Source: Barthelona sp. PAP020 (Eukaryota; Metamonada: BaSk clade). From it: DNA of 64,000 nt. The DNA lies in the NCBI GenBank assembly GCA_040182905.1, contig JARQWU010000028.1, positions 1-64,000 on the forward strand, in the 5' to 3' direction. This document shows positions 19,968 to 29,685 of this stretch, in pieces (within the stretch, counting starts at the first letter, position 1; each line of letters begins with the position of its first letter). The notes beneath the pieces were generated by a model that made no database searches, was not told the DNA's origin, and saw only the letters and a program-made list of their open reading frames with translations. The position numbers and the translations under genes were made by a program.

Positions 19968-20654
19968 TCAAAAAAAACGTGAAGGATACTCTTCCTTATC
20001 ATCATTTTCAAAATTTTGATGATGCTTTTCTTCCTTCATATTTTTGGTATTTCCACTAACATTTGTGGTAAAAGGTGTATTATTTGTTGATATTTCAACA
20101 GAGGGAAATATAGGTCCAGACATGTGCGTATTCATCATTGCCTTCATTTTTCCATGAAAATTTTTTCCCAAATGAGACATGAAATGTGCATCAAATCTTT
20201 CATATTGTGAAACAGGTTCTATCAATTCATTTAATTCTTCCAGACAATTAAGCAATTTTTCTTCATCCAATTCAAGTTTTTTAAATTCATATATTGATCT
20301 TAAACGATATTCTACCATTTGAGTCATAAAGTTCCTGTCAGATTTAAATTTGGGCATTTCTTTTTTGTTAGGACAACCATTTAAATGTTCAAAAGCACTT
20401 TCTCTGAACCCTGTTGGAATTGGTAACCCAAAAATGGTCTCAAATGAGTCAATAAAAGAGAATACTTGATCTTTGGTCATTTCGTTTTTCTTGGATTTTA
20501 ATATTAAAAATAGCGCTTTTAATTGTTTTTCGAATGTGCAAAATCCTTTTTCATTCATCATAAACAAAAATCTATCTAAAATATTCAAAAATATTTGGGA
20601 TGTTTCCCCCTTTTTGATTGAATTTGTCAACACTTTCTCACAATTCAGAATCAA
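19968..20654 (-). CDS. Unknown helical protein, 228 residues
   Basis: No family is recognised. Residues 1-165 are mainly amphipathic helix with an FLILKSKK-type basic patch and an acidic helix (LELDEEKLLNCLEELNELIEP). The last 60 residues are polar and low-complexity (Asn, Thr, Lys, Glu). There is no membrane segment or signal peptide. An upstream ATG at 20689 opens a short frame (MKHVLEFWEKK) that runs through nine A residues and is then out of frame with this gene. A one-base slip there would extend the N-terminus in a plausible way. It lies 67 bp downstream of another unknown gene on the same strand. Confidence 0.65.
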   Translation of the reverse strand: MILNCEKVLTNSIKKGETSQIFLNILDRFLFMMNEKGFCTFEKQLKALFLILKSKKNEMTKDQVFSFIDSFETIFGLPIPTGFRESAFEHLNGCPNKKEMPKFKSDRNFMTQMVEYRLRSIYEFKKLELDEEKLLNCLEELNELIEPVSQYERFDAHFMSHLGKNFHGKMKAMMNTHMSGPIFPSVEISTNNTPFTTNVSGNTKNMKEEKHHQNFENDDKEEYPSRFF

Positions 20655-20721
20655 TCATTTTTTTTTCCCAAAACTCCAAAACATGTTTCATTTTACAGAC
20701 AAAACAACAATAAAAAACTTT

Positions 20722-21432
20722 TTATCCACTTTTATTTAAGAGGGAATTTTGGGCTTTTTGAACATTAAGGTTATATTTAGGATTGTCCAGGTTTATCAAT
20801 CGATTGGTGATTGCAGACCATTGCACAGTTAGATCAATAAAGTTTTCTTCCATTTCTGCTAAATCCATGTCAATTAGATTTAAATTGTCGTGCATTTTTT
20901 CAATTTGTTTATTTGTTTCCATCGTTGAATTGTTAAATTTCTCATTGAATCCACCATCGTTTCTTAATTTATTTAATTCTGCAAAAAATACTTGCTTTTC
21001 CTCTTCTATTTCCTGAAAAGCCATTTGAACTTCTGAAATCCCGAATATTTGACGAGAATTTGTCATTTGTGAATAGTTTTCTTCATAGGCATTGTGACAG
21101 GGAATGGTTTGATTTGTTGATGGTAATTGGTTCCAATTGAAATTAATAGGTTCAAAGTTGAATGCTAGTTTTTGAGGCACCAAACTGGGTTTTGTCAATG
21201 TATTTTGGAAGTTTTTTGTTGATGGAACAATGTTTTCTTTGTTGAAATCAATTCTTTCTATTAAAAATTTGTTCTCTGGTGCTCTTTTTGCTGGATTATA
21301 TGTTTTTGAGACTTGTGAAGATTGAATTTCTTGAATTTGTAAATTATCATCCAAATTTTGTCTTTCTCTTATCAAGGAGAATTTTAAAACTTGTCTTTCT
21401 TCAATTGAAGGAAGGTTAAAATTAAATGACAT
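20722..21432 (-). CDS. Unknown protein with C-terminal coiled coil, 236 residues
   Basis: No homologous family is recognised. The N-terminal 110 residues are polar and apparently disordered, containing a KENIVP stretch (Lys-Glu-Asn, a possible KEN-box-like degron, inference only). From about residue 135 to 215 there is continuous helix with heptad-like spacing (VQMAFQEIEEEKQVFFAELNKL, then KQIEKMHDNLNLIDMDLAEME). This suggests a cytoskeletal or spindle-associated subunit, but that is weak inference. The start is the first ATG of the frame. It is divergent from the Ser-rich gene at 21705. Confidence 0.65.
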   Translation of the reverse strand: MSFNFNLPSIEERQVLKFSLIRERQNLDDNLQIQEIQSSQVSKTYNPAKRAPENKFLIERIDFNKENIVPSTKNFQNTLTKPSLVPQKLAFNFEPINFNWNQLPSTNQTIPCHNAYEENYSQMTNSRQIFGISEVQMAFQEIEEEKQVFFAELNKLRNDGGFNEKFNNSTMETNKQIEKMHDNLNLIDMDLAEMEENFIDLTVQWSAITNRLINLDNPKYNLNVQKAQNSLLNKSG

Positions 21433-21704
21433 CTAATATTTATTTGAAAGAAGCAGGCAAATTATGGGCATTCTCTTTTTTCTTTAGAAATTGCTTTTTT
21501 TTCATTTTTTAAAACAAATTTTTGTTTGAATGATTGATTAAAACTAGTTATTTAAAAATAATTCTTTTAAGAAATGTTGTTTTGTTTAGTATTCAAACTT
21601 CTTCATAAAAACAAATGAGTATATTAACAAGTATTTTAATTGAATAATGAAACCAAATAGACTTTGTCACAATTTTGGATTGGTTGAGGGTTTTTTTTTT
21701 TGCA

Positions 21705-22847
21705 ATGGCATCATCAAAGAAATCTAAATCAAGTTATTTGTTAACACCAGGAAAAGTATTAACCCAATTAAAAAATCGACCTTTACACAACAATGATGAA
21801 AGAAAACCAATTTTTATTCCAAAAGTTACTGTTTCATCAAAAGATATTCCAACTTATCAAACTTTATCATGTTTAAATGAACATGAAATTTATAAAAGAA
21901 GTGTAAAAGCACATTTATCGAATATTTTAGGAGTTCAAAGTCGTTCATCCAATGAATTTTCGGAGTTTTTAAAAAAATCTTATGAAAACTCCGTTAAAGA
22001 ATTAGAAATTCGAAAAAAAACCAATGAACCTGAATTGAAAAGCGCGCCAAAAATTGAGGAAGAGGAAAAAACAGATAGTGGTTCATTATTGAAGAAAAAG
22101 AGTCTGCTTGGAGGGTCTAAAAAAGGCCTATTTAGCAAAGATAAGTCTGATAAGTCTAGTGAAGATGCAAAAGAGACAGATGAATCAGAAAAAACAAAGA
22201 AGTCAATTTTTATTGGTGGTAAGACAAAATTAAATGACACTGATAAAGAGAAAGGTGTGGAAAAACATGTTTCGTTTGATTTTGAAAAATCTAGTTCCAG
22301 TTCTTTTTCTGCTGAAAATGTAAAAACAATAAATAAAAATAAATTTACAACATCTTCGGATAGTGATAGTGGTTTTAAAACATCATCGAATAAATTTGAA
22401 AGCAAAGATTCTTTTGGAAAAAGCAGCAGTGGCTTTTCTTCTTCCAAATTCAGTTCATCATCATCATCATCTTCTTCTTCTTCTAATTCATCTTTTGGAA
22501 AAAGCAGCAGTTTTAATACATCCAAAACATCTTCTTCTTTGTCATCTTCTTCTTCAAATGCTTTTTCAAGTAGAAAATCTACTTTTGGTGGTTCATCATC
22601 AAAATTAAGTGAAGAAAGACCAAAATCTTCTTCAGGATCTTCTGCTTCAAATCCTTTTTCAAAAAATTCTGCTTCAACAAAAACTTCAAGTACCTTTGGA
22701 AGAACTTCAAGAACTTCGTTGAGCAGCAGTGAGAATAAATCAATCTCATCAGCAACTTCATCATCGAATCCATTCAATAAAGGTAAACATGGTGCAGTAT
22801 TATCGATGATTGATAAAAATAAGAGCAAAAACCCATTTAAAAAGTAA
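21705..22847 (+). CDS. Ser-rich low-complexity protein
   Basis: The 380-residue protein starts MASSKKSKSSY. Residues 1-115 look conserved and helical (a TPGKVLTQLKNRPL segment and the stretch around HEIYKRSVKAHL). Residues 140-360 are dominated by Ser with Lys, Phe and Asp, in short recurring units of the type SFGKSSS / SSSNPF / SFGRTS. The C-terminus ends in two SNPF/KNPF elements. SFG and NPF recurrence recalls FG-type nucleoporins or adaptor-binding NPF motifs, but either role is inference. Codon runs of TCA/TCT and TCT/TTC make long open frames on the opposite strand, which are shadows. ATG 21705 was chosen over an upstream non-ATG start; a T10 run precedes it. Confidence 0.75.
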   Translation: MASSKKSKSSYLLTPGKVLTQLKNRPLHNNDERKPIFIPKVTVSSKDIPTYQTLSCLNEHEIYKRSVKAHLSNILGVQSRSSNEFSEFLKKSYENSVKELEIRKKTNEPELKSAPKIEEEEKTDSGSLLKKKSLLGGSKKGLFSKDKSDKSSEDAKETDESEKTKKSIFIGGKTKLNDTDKEKGVEKHVSFDFEKSSSSSFSAENVKTINKNKFTTSSDSDSGFKTSSNKFESKDSFGKSSSGFSSSKFSSSSSSSSSSSNSSFGKSSSFNTSKTSSSLSSSSSNAFSSRKSTFGGSSSKLSEERPKSSSGSSASNPFSKNSASTKTSSTFGRTSRTSLSSSENKSISSATSSSNPFNKGKHGAVLSMIDKNKSKNPFKK

Positions 22848-22972
22848 AATAATTTCAGTATATTTGTTTATTAATTTTCAACTGCATTATAATTCCCCAA
22901 TATATCACATTTAATTGACACAAAAAAAAAGAGAAAAAAAAGAGGTGAAATTTTATTCGTTCTTATCAATTA

Positions 22973-23665
22973 ATGGACAATCGAGAATTATTATTGGAAG
23001 AATTGGAGAGTGTTTCAGCTCTTTATTATGATAATATTGTCGAAATAAGGAATGAAAATGATGAAACTACTCCAATTATTTTAACAATAAAATTATCTCG
23101 AAGTAATGGCAAGCAAGAAGAAGAAACAGTGTTGACAAATATCGAATTTCCATTAGAGTATCCGGAATCTTCACCAATTGTTACAATTTGTTCTTCGGTA
23201 TTTGATACTCAAAAATTGGAAGATAATATTGAAGCTTTATGTGAAGATTTTGCAAATAACGAAGTTCTGATAGTTTTAATAGAAGAATTAATAAATTGGT
23301 TTCAAGATGCAATTGAAATACCAACATCCATGCATGATAAATTAATGGCATTACGATCAAATCAAGCTGATAATAAAAAACAAGAAGAAAATGTTGAACT
23401 TTCTTTAGAGGAACTTTTGGCACAGGATATCAGTATGATGGATGATGAAGATGTGGTAAAGCGCAAGGCTCTTTTGCAAAAGATGTATGCTGTTAACCAA
23501 CTAACGTTTGGTGAACCATTTACTGCTGAAGGGTTTAAGAAATGGGAAGAAGATTATCTGATGTCCCGAGGATGGTTAGAAGATCCAAGTCACACTGTTC
23601 AAAGTGGCAGGACCTTTTTCGAAAATATTCAAAAAGAAATTGATTCAAGAACGTCAAAACAATAA
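22973..23665 (+). CDS. RWD-domain protein, RWDD1/Gir2-like
   Basis: The 230-residue protein opens with an RWD domain (residues about 5-120): ELESVSALYYDNI, FPLEYPESSPIVTI with the family YPxxxP turn, and a closing helix with ELINWFQDAIE. The C-terminal part has GEPFTAEGFKKWEEDY, matching the family GTPVT.E.F..WK..F element of RWDD1/Gir2, and the end GRTFFENIQKEID, matching the family GKQLFE. Gir2/RWDD1 binds DRG-family GTPases and the Gcn1 ribosome-stress system. It lies 125 bp after the Ser-rich gene on the same strand. Confidence 0.85.
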   Translation: MDNRELLLEELESVSALYYDNIVEIRNENDETTPIILTIKLSRSNGKQEEETVLTNIEFPLEYPESSPIVTICSSVFDTQKLEDNIEALCEDFANNEVLIVLIEELINWFQDAIEIPTSMHDKLMALRSNQADNKKQEENVELSLEELLAQDISMMDDEDVVKRKALLQKMYAVNQLTFGEPFTAEGFKKWEEDYLMSRGWLEDPSHTVQSGRTFFENIQKEIDSRTSKQ

Positions 23666-23776
23666 TAAAAAATTTTAGATATTTTTATTGTCTTTATTCT
23701 CAGGAATAACGCGTTTCCGCAAAAAAAAAATAACAAAGTGCTATCAGTTTGAACAAACAAAACCATTACATTTATG

Positions 23777-24646
23777 TTACAATTTTGATTGCAAAGAATT
23801 TTTCAACAAAGTTAATGCTGCAGTGTTTTCAAACACATTGTTTCTGTTGTGATTGAAGGAATTGATGAAAGATTCAGTTGGAGGAAATTTGAAGGAATTG
23901 CGATTGCTTGACATTGGGTAGTTTATTTCATTTGAGGTAGTTTGTCTTCCATTTGTAAAAGCCAATGATAGTTCTTTCTTTAAATTCAACACTTCTTCAT
24001 TCAACTCATCAATCCGCGTTTCATACAACTGTTGAAGTGTATGGACATGAGCTTGAACTTCTCTACTCCAATCAATCATTGGAGAAGTGATTCCTGTGGA
24101 AGGAGATTCATTAGCTTTGAATAAATTGAGCTCACTCTGCGTTTTTTCCAATTGGGCATAGAGTTGAGTATTTTCATCTGCCAATGTTGATTTCATTGCA
24201 TTAGCTGTTTCTAAAACTGCATCAAGCGTTTCCATATGTAAAGATATATCTTTAATTGATTGATTAATCTTTTTACTTACTTCTTTCAATTCAAAAACAT
24301 CGATAGACTGTATATCAAACAAAGAACAACACATTTTTGCTTGAGGTAAACTCAAAGTCTTTGCAGAAGGTAATAATGTATCAATTTGATTCATGCAAAT
24401 CTCAGATATTCTTGAAAATTTTTTTGTTAAATTATTCAACCATTCTTTTGGTACAATAACAAATTCATCACAATCCCCAGGCAACATGATGTTAAATAGA
24501 TCTTGAATTTGTCGCTTTAATGCAATATTTTCATTATAAATCTCTCTTACTACTTCAACAGGATTTATATTTGTGTCATTTTGATAAAATCGAAGAGTTT
24601 CTTTTAAATTTTGAATTATTTTTTCTTTAGAAAAATTCCCTGACAT
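23777..24646 (-). CDS. Coiled-coil protein of unknown function, 289 residues
   Basis: The N-terminal region carries helices around NLKETLRFYQND and NENIALKRQIQDLF. A middle part with scattered cysteines (the MCCSLFDI segment) leads into a long coiled coil of about residues 150-240 (STLADENTQLYAQLEKTQ, then LYETRIDELNEEVLNLKKEL). The tail is Asn/Ser-rich. No catalytic motif is seen. It might be a cytoskeletal or tethering protein. ATG 24646 (MSGNF) was preferred because the longer frame begins at a non-ATG codon. It is divergent from LST8, with only 71 bp between starts, so the two probably share a bidirectional promoter. Confidence 0.7.
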   Translation of the reverse strand: MSGNFSKEKIIQNLKETLRFYQNDTNINPVEVVREIYNENIALKRQIQDLFNIMLPGDCDEFVIVPKEWLNNLTKKFSRISEICMNQIDTLLPSAKTLSLPQAKMCCSLFDIQSIDVFELKEVSKKINQSIKDISLHMETLDAVLETANAMKSTLADENTQLYAQLEKTQSELNLFKANESPSTGITSPMIDWSREVQAHVHTLQQLYETRIDELNEEVLNLKKELSLAFTNGRQTTSNEINYPMSSNRNSFKFPPTESFINSFNHNRNNVFENTAALTLLKNSLQSKL

Positions 24647-24717
24647 ATTACATTGCAAAGATATTGATTAAAAGATAAAAATGAGAATTTTTTTTTCGCT
24701 TCTTTTATTCTCATATT

Positions 24718-25800
24718 ATGTCTGTTATCTTAGCCACAGCAGGGTTGGATCATACGATTAAATTTTGGGATGCGGTTAATTTAGTTTCAACAGGTTCGAT
24801 ACAAGTCGGAGATTCACAAATTAATGCATTGTGCATATCACCCGAACAACGATATATTGCTGCTGCATGCAACCCAACCATTAAATTATATTCATTGATG
24901 GAAAAACCTTCATCTCATGTTAATATCAGTTTTGAAGGACACGAAGGTAATGTTACTGCTATTGGATTTTCTGCTGATTCTACGAAACTATATTCATGCA
25001 GTGAAGATAAAACTGTCAAATTTTGGGATATGAACTCTCCTACATGCACTCAAGAGTTTCATTTTGAAAATATGTTAAATTGTGCAGTTTTACATCCAAA
25101 TCAAAATGAATTATTTGTTGGAGATAACGGTGGTAATATTTCTGTTTTAGATTTACGAACATCTATGGTACGTCAAGTTGTGACACCCCAATATCGAGAT
25201 GGTGTTCATAGTTTGGCTTTGGATCCAACAGGTGGTTTAATTGTTAGTTGCCATCGTTCTGGAAACATTAATTTTTTCACCACAAGTAATTCGCCCGAAG
25301 TAAAGGCAAGATTTGAACATGTTGCCCTTACAAAAAGCAACAAAGAAGAACAAACATTTCCTCAATTAAAGCACTTGCAAGATTTACCGGATTTAAAACC
25401 CACTGTCATTCAACCGCTGGGGTTAACCATTTCTGGGACAAACACTTGGGAGCATTTGGCTTCATATAAAGCTCATGATGGTTATGTTTTGTGTGGCCTA
25501 ATTTCGCCAGATGGAAAGCATTTAGCAACGTCTTCAAGTGATTCATCAATAAAATTGTGGGATATCAGTGGAAATAATGACTCAAAAGGTATTAATTTGA
25601 AGAATGTATTTTCTTCTCATACCAATTGGGTTTGGGATTTGGCCTTTAGTCTTGATTCAATGTATTTAGTCAGTGCCAGTTCAGATACCACTGCAAGATT
25701 GTGGGATTTAAACAGAGGTAGTGCTATAAGGCGCTATCAAGGGCATGATAAGGGGTTGACGTGTTTGGCTTTGTATGATCCAATATATTCCAGAAGATAA
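24718..25800 (+). CDS. LST8: LST8 (GbetaL), TOR complex WD40 subunit
   Basis: The 360-residue propeller follows LST8 blade by blade: VILATAGLDHTIKFWDA at the start (family VILATAGYDHTIRFWEA), DSQINALCISPEQRYIAAAC (family DSQVNRLEITPDKRYLAAAG), SFEGHEGNVTAIGFSADS, SEDKTVKFWDM, VLHPNQNELFVGDNGGNISVLD and the final SSDTTARLWDL. LST8 stabilises the TOR kinase in TORC1 and TORC2. It carries an insertion at about residues 195-245 between blades (the LTKSNKEEQTFPQLKHLQD region) compared with the usual length near 320. The ATG lies right after a TCATAT sequence and a T-rich leader. Confidence 0.94.
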   Translation: MSVILATAGLDHTIKFWDAVNLVSTGSIQVGDSQINALCISPEQRYIAAACNPTIKLYSLMEKPSSHVNISFEGHEGNVTAIGFSADSTKLYSCSEDKTVKFWDMNSPTCTQEFHFENMLNCAVLHPNQNELFVGDNGGNISVLDLRTSMVRQVVTPQYRDGVHSLALDPTGGLIVSCHRSGNINFFTTSNSPEVKARFEHVALTKSNKEEQTFPQLKHLQDLPDLKPTVIQPLGLTISGTNTWEHLASYKAHDGYVLCGLISPDGKHLATSSSDSSIKLWDISGNNDSKGINLKNVFSSHTNWVWDLAFSLDSMYLVSASSDTTARLWDLNRGSAIRRYQGHDKGLTCLALYDPIYSRR

Positions 25801-25946
25801 ATTCAAGTAACTATTCTTGGCATGTAAATATTTTTATTTTCTTTTTTTTAGTTCAAACAATAAGGATTTCTTCTGAGAATTCAGTTAAAATAACAAAAAG
25901 CAAAAAAATGATTTAAAATTACAATTATTTATATGAAAACGACTAA

Positions 25947-26237
25947 TTATTGGTTGGCATATCTTTTAACAGGTTTATTTGAAGAACCACGGCGATAATA
26001 TGCATCTTGTAAACTTTCCAAAGTTAATTTATTTACACCTTCATCTGTTTTGACTGTTGCTGAATCAATAAGCCTTTTTAATGCTCTTTGAGCCGACAGA
26101 GCAACTAATTTCGTAATTCTTGGGTCACTAATTGAAACACCTGATTGTTTCAACAATTGTTCTGCAACTTCAGGTGGAATCACTGGATTAATATCCTCTA
26201 ACTTCGCTCTTAACTTTTCAATTTCAGGATTTTGCAT
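25947..26237 (-). CDS. TAF10: TAF10-like TFIID/SAGA histone-fold subunit
   Basis: The 96-residue protein contains PVIPPEVAEQLLKQSG and SDPRITKLVALSAQRAL, corresponding to the TAF10 sequences PTIPDAVTGYYLNRAG and SDPRIIRLISLAAQKFI, then a short loop with Lys/Asp and KLTLESLQDAYYRRG (family YTLTMEDLTPALSEYG). It is at the minimum size of a TAF10 histone fold, with no long N-terminal extension. TAF10 is shared by TFIID and SAGA. The frame is open to 26243 through two TTG codons; ATG 26237 was chosen. It is only 42 bp from the metallophosphoesterase gene on the same strand. Confidence 0.85.
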   Translation of the reverse strand: MQNPEIEKLRAKLEDINPVIPPEVAEQLLKQSGVSISDPRITKLVALSAQRALKRLIDSATVKTDEGVNKLTLESLQDAYYRRGSSNKPVKRYANQ

Positions 26238-26279
26238 CAACAAATTAAAAAAAAAAATAAAGCACTCTTTACAAATATA

Positions 26280-27095
26280 TTACACACTTAAAAATTTCAC
26301 ATCCTTAACAATAATCCTGTTTTCAACTTCTAACAGTTGAATAATTGCAAATCTCCCATCTTTTAAAGCGCCAGGGTTGACAATGGTGGTTGAACCAAAA
26401 TGAGTCAATCCCCAACCCTCATGAACATGTCCATGCAACCATAAAGGAATGTGTTCATGATAATCTTCCAAAATAGACAACAAACTAGTACTTCCAGCCT
26501 CAATGTAATCAGGGCATTTGGGTGGAGAAACATAAATCGTTTCAGATGGTTCACTCTTTCCTGAGTAGTCTCTTGTTGTGTTTATACCAATAGGACCATT
26601 ATGAGTAACAAATACGACTGGTTTTTGACGTGTTGCAATATCAAATTGTAAAAACGAATCAATGATTTCAGATTCAGTTCTACTTCCGTACCAATAAAAC
26701 TCATTGTTGGATGTGTAAGCAGGCGTTGAACCATGAAGCATAAAGAAATCAAATACATTATGAAATGGAAGAAAGCCATCTTTTATCACGTTGAAATGAT
26801 CAGGAGTATTAAAAGAAAGCAGTAGATCATGATCATGATTTCCTATTGTCATAAAAACACTTGCCAATTTTTGTAAAATTGTAACAATCTGTTGTGTATT
26901 TGGAGGCAGCATGTCTTTTGTTGAAGATGTCTTGCTCGTGGATAATTCATCCTTTTTAGACATTATATCACCAATACAAATCAATCCATCAATGAAATAT
27001 TCTTGATTTCGAGAGTTTCTAACAATTAATTCGGCTAATTTTTCTAAATTTTCCAAACTTCCATGAATATCAGATACAACTAACAATTGAAACAT
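26280..27095 (-). CDS. Calcineurin-like metallophosphoesterase
   Basis: The 271-residue enzyme has the complete metallophosphoesterase motif set: DIH (Asp9, His11), GDI (Asp43), GNHD (residues 85-88), VTHNGP and GHVHEG, in canonical order and spacing. These residues coordinate a di-metal centre. The fold matches small MPE proteins of the YfcE/VPS29/UPF0046 type. The substrate cannot be read from sequence: phosphodiesterase or phosphoprotein phosphatase are both possible. There is no signal peptide. An insertion of about 20 residues follows GDI. It is divergent from POP1, 143 bp apart. Confidence 0.88.
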   Translation of the reverse strand: MFQLLVVSDIHGSLENLEKLAELIVRNSRNQEYFIDGLICIGDIMSKKDELSTSKTSSTKDMLPPNTQQIVTILQKLASVFMTIGNHDHDLLLSFNTPDHFNVIKDGFLPFHNVFDFFMLHGSTPAYTSNNEFYWYGSRTESEIIDSFLQFDIATRQKPVVFVTHNGPIGINTTRDYSGKSEPSETIYVSPPKCPDYIEAGSTSLLSILEDYHEHIPLWLHGHVHEGWGLTHFGSTTIVNPGALKDGRFAIIQLLEVENRIIVKDVKFLSV

Positions 27096-27238
27096 ATTTT
27101 TTCATTAAAAGAAAACAGTAACTTTTTCATTGACTTTACACTCCTTAAAATCTTTTTAAAGTTATTTTACAATAATAAGAATGTTAATAAAAAAAAAGCA
27201 AAACTATTCAATTTATCACTCTTCTTCAGTCAATCACA

Positions 27239-28942
27239 ATGTTTTCTGTAATTGATTATGCCGAAGAACGAGCAAGAACGATTGATACAATGATGAAATC
27301 AATTGAAAAAGATAATGGACCGAAAAGAGCTTGGCAGTTATTACCAAGGCATATGAGAAGACGAGCAGCATCACACAATCCAAAACGAGTCCCATATTTA
27401 TTGAGAGAAAGAGCTGAAAGAGAAACAAAAGATGCAATTGATATTGGTTCTTCGCATGCCAAACGTCGTAAAAGACGCAGAAGAAAATTCAAAGAGCTAT
27501 CATTAAGAAGTAATGATCATACAGGGTTTTGGAGTCCAATACATGTTTGGCATGCAAAAAGATTTCACATTGAAAAGAAGTGGAATTGGAAAGTCCCATT
27601 AAAATCAGCTAATAAAAACAGAAGATTTGTTTCGAGATCGCTTTTACATAGATCCACTATAATTGATCAGTCATACTTGTCAGTTCGAAAATTAATTATT
27701 AGTTTCAGTGATTTTTTAAAAATAACTGACATAAAAGATTGGAATATTTGTAAAAAATATTATAAATATTACACCAACTATCATTTGATTGAATTTATTC
27801 TGTTTGATGAACAAGATGTTATATATATAATGAATCATCCTTGCACTGAAACCACATCAGAATTCGATGAATGGCTTAAGCTTTTTAACGATTTTGAAAT
27901 GGAAAAATTGACAAACATTTCAATTTTGCGAACATTCGGGAACTTTTCTGGGGCATATTTAGGTGAAAAGATGAAACTCATTACCGAGCATTCTCCTGTG
28001 CAAGAATTATGGAATTGTATGTGTGGAAGAAAAGCCAATTTGTTTTTGCCATATTTCCCATTTATTGGTAAGTTTTCTGATCCTCGACTCGTTTCCAGTA
28101 AGAGAGAAACAAAGTTTGATATTGCAAAAGATGTGTACAACATTCAAAATAGTTTTGAAAATGACAAAGAAGATGTTGAGTTTTGGACTGCTTTTGACAA
28201 CAATGTGATGGCAACACTTGAAAAACAAGGTAATATTGATGAAAAAAAACATAAAAGTATAATCACACAAAAAAATATTGAAAGAGAATTCCCTTCTTCT
28301 TTTGTTCACCTTTTATTTATGTTAATACCTAATAAAGATGCCGATGAAACATTAATAATGCTTCCAAGTGATGAATTATCTGTTGTGTGGAATAGTCTGG
28401 TCACAGGAGGATTTGTCCCCATTGGACAAAATGGACTGAAACAAATAGGTCTTGAATTGGAAAAAGAAGTGTTTCCTTATGATGGATGTGCTAGTAATTC
28501 ATGTGTTCAAGCTGAAATCGAAGAATTAGCTGCAAAATCAATTGAAAAATGGAACAACAGACCCAACACACAAAAGATCAATTTTGCGAAAAGGAAAGTC
28601 GATTACCCACATAGACCACCATTGGAAATGGAACTTAGTTCAGATTTTAAGTTTGTTTCAGTATTTTTGGAGTTCAAACAAGGAAATGTTACACCATTGT
28701 CCATAATGTATCCAATTGATCTTGAAAACGATGCAGATCTTCAATGCATAGAAATTTCTGACGTTTCAGAAAGATCACCTGTTGGGTGGCTGACCAACAG
28801 TGGTTTTTCTTTCAAAAAATCAAAAGTTGTAGGTATTGGTCGAATTAGAGAAGATTATTTCGCAAGTAATATGGACGTATTTGTTTTGCAAAATTCAAAA
28901 GATGTTCTTTTCAGAGCTTCAGTCAGGTTGGTTGAGTTATAG
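27239..28942 (+). CDS. POP1: POP1, RNase P/MRP protein subunit
   Basis: The 567-residue protein opens with the POP1 core: the FQ.LPRHMRRRA block (here WQLLPRHMRRRAASHNPKRV), a very basic KRRKRRRRKF stretch and TGFWSPIHVWHAKRFHIEKKW (family LETHIWHAKRFHM), followed by the YSLLHRSTI-like segment (SRSLLHRSTIIDQSYLSV). The C-terminal POPLD-type region is seen around VWNSLVTGGFVPIGQNGLKQ and RPPLEMEL, and the end VGIGRI is the expected C-terminal strand. POP1 is the largest protein subunit of RNase P and RNase MRP, needed for tRNA 5' maturation and rRNA processing. The stop is TAG. Confidence 0.95.
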   Translation: MFSVIDYAEERARTIDTMMKSIEKDNGPKRAWQLLPRHMRRRAASHNPKRVPYLLRERAERETKDAIDIGSSHAKRRKRRRRKFKELSLRSNDHTGFWSPIHVWHAKRFHIEKKWNWKVPLKSANKNRRFVSRSLLHRSTIIDQSYLSVRKLIISFSDFLKITDIKDWNICKKYYKYYTNYHLIEFILFDEQDVIYIMNHPCTETTSEFDEWLKLFNDFEMEKLTNISILRTFGNFSGAYLGEKMKLITEHSPVQELWNCMCGRKANLFLPYFPFIGKFSDPRLVSSKRETKFDIAKDVYNIQNSFENDKEDVEFWTAFDNNVMATLEKQGNIDEKKHKSIITQKNIEREFPSSFVHLLFMLIPNKDADETLIMLPSDELSVVWNSLVTGGFVPIGQNGLKQIGLELEKEVFPYDGCASNSCVQAEIEELAAKSIEKWNNRPNTQKINFAKRKVDYPHRPPLEMELSSDFKFVSVFLEFKQGNVTPLSIMYPIDLENDADLQCIEISDVSERSPVGWLTNSGFSFKKSKVVGIGRIREDYFASNMDVFVLQNSKDVLFRASVRLVEL

Positions 28943-29685
28943 TGTCATTTCTAGTGCATGACCTTTGAAACATGTTTTTAACAGGATATTCAATATTTAA
29001 TAACTTACTAACCAACCATAAAATTTACAATAGGAGAATGTGGTTCAGCATATATTTCATTTTTGATTAATGGTGATTAACCTCTGCGTATTAATCAGTT
29101 ATTGGTCCGGGAAAAGGATGTAGATGTTGAAGATTGAAAGGAATGAGATGAGTAAATTTCTTCTCATGAAGAGATGGAAGATTATGGAAAATATTTGAAG
29201 TTGTGATCAAATAATGTTCAATAAAGCCTGTCTGTTGTATATTTGTTTCATTTTCTGTTTTTTAATGCTTTATGGAAAATTTGATTGTTGCAAAAATTGT
29301 AAACATCCGTATTTTTTTATTTATAACAATTCAAGATTGTTTTGTTCCTTCAATTATCAGATTTTTATATAGTGTGTTGTTGTAACTTTGGCAGTAATAC
29401 GTTTACATGATAAAACTTTCAAAACAATTCCAACATACCAATAAATAAATCAAAATGAAAATAATTCTAAAGATTTATCAAAAAACTGAATAAAATAAAA
29501 ATGAGAACAATAATTCATTTAAAATTTGTTCTAATTCACCAAAAACTACCCCTTCGAAGGTTAACAATAAAATAAACTGTCTTTAGTATGTCATAAAAGA
29601 AAGCAAATTCGATTGGCTAGAAAGATCCCAAGATTTTCAGTCAAAAGTAAATTATAACTGATTTCTTTTTTATTTTCTGTTTGAC
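28943..29685. other. 743-bp intergenic region, nothing recognised
   Basis: This is A+T-rich sequence between POP1 and the WD40-kinase gene. No frame longer than a few dozen codons, no repeat shared with the rest of the window and no tRNA-like fold were seen. A short palindrome-prone segment (GATTAATGGTGATTAACC) lies near 29070. It marks the left border of the accessory island. Confidence 0.65.

Noticed and set aside
21980-22828. 282-codon minus-strand frame rich in Leu, Glu and Asp
   Set aside because: It is the antisense of the Ser-rich gene, produced by TCA/TCT codon runs; the plus frame has the proper start and conserved N-terminus.
24690-24717. Trichomonas-type Inr (TCA+1 Y W) as the general promoter
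   Set aside because: TCATA or TCACA occurs before LST8 and POP1, but most genes in the window lack it close to the ATG, so no systematic claim is made.
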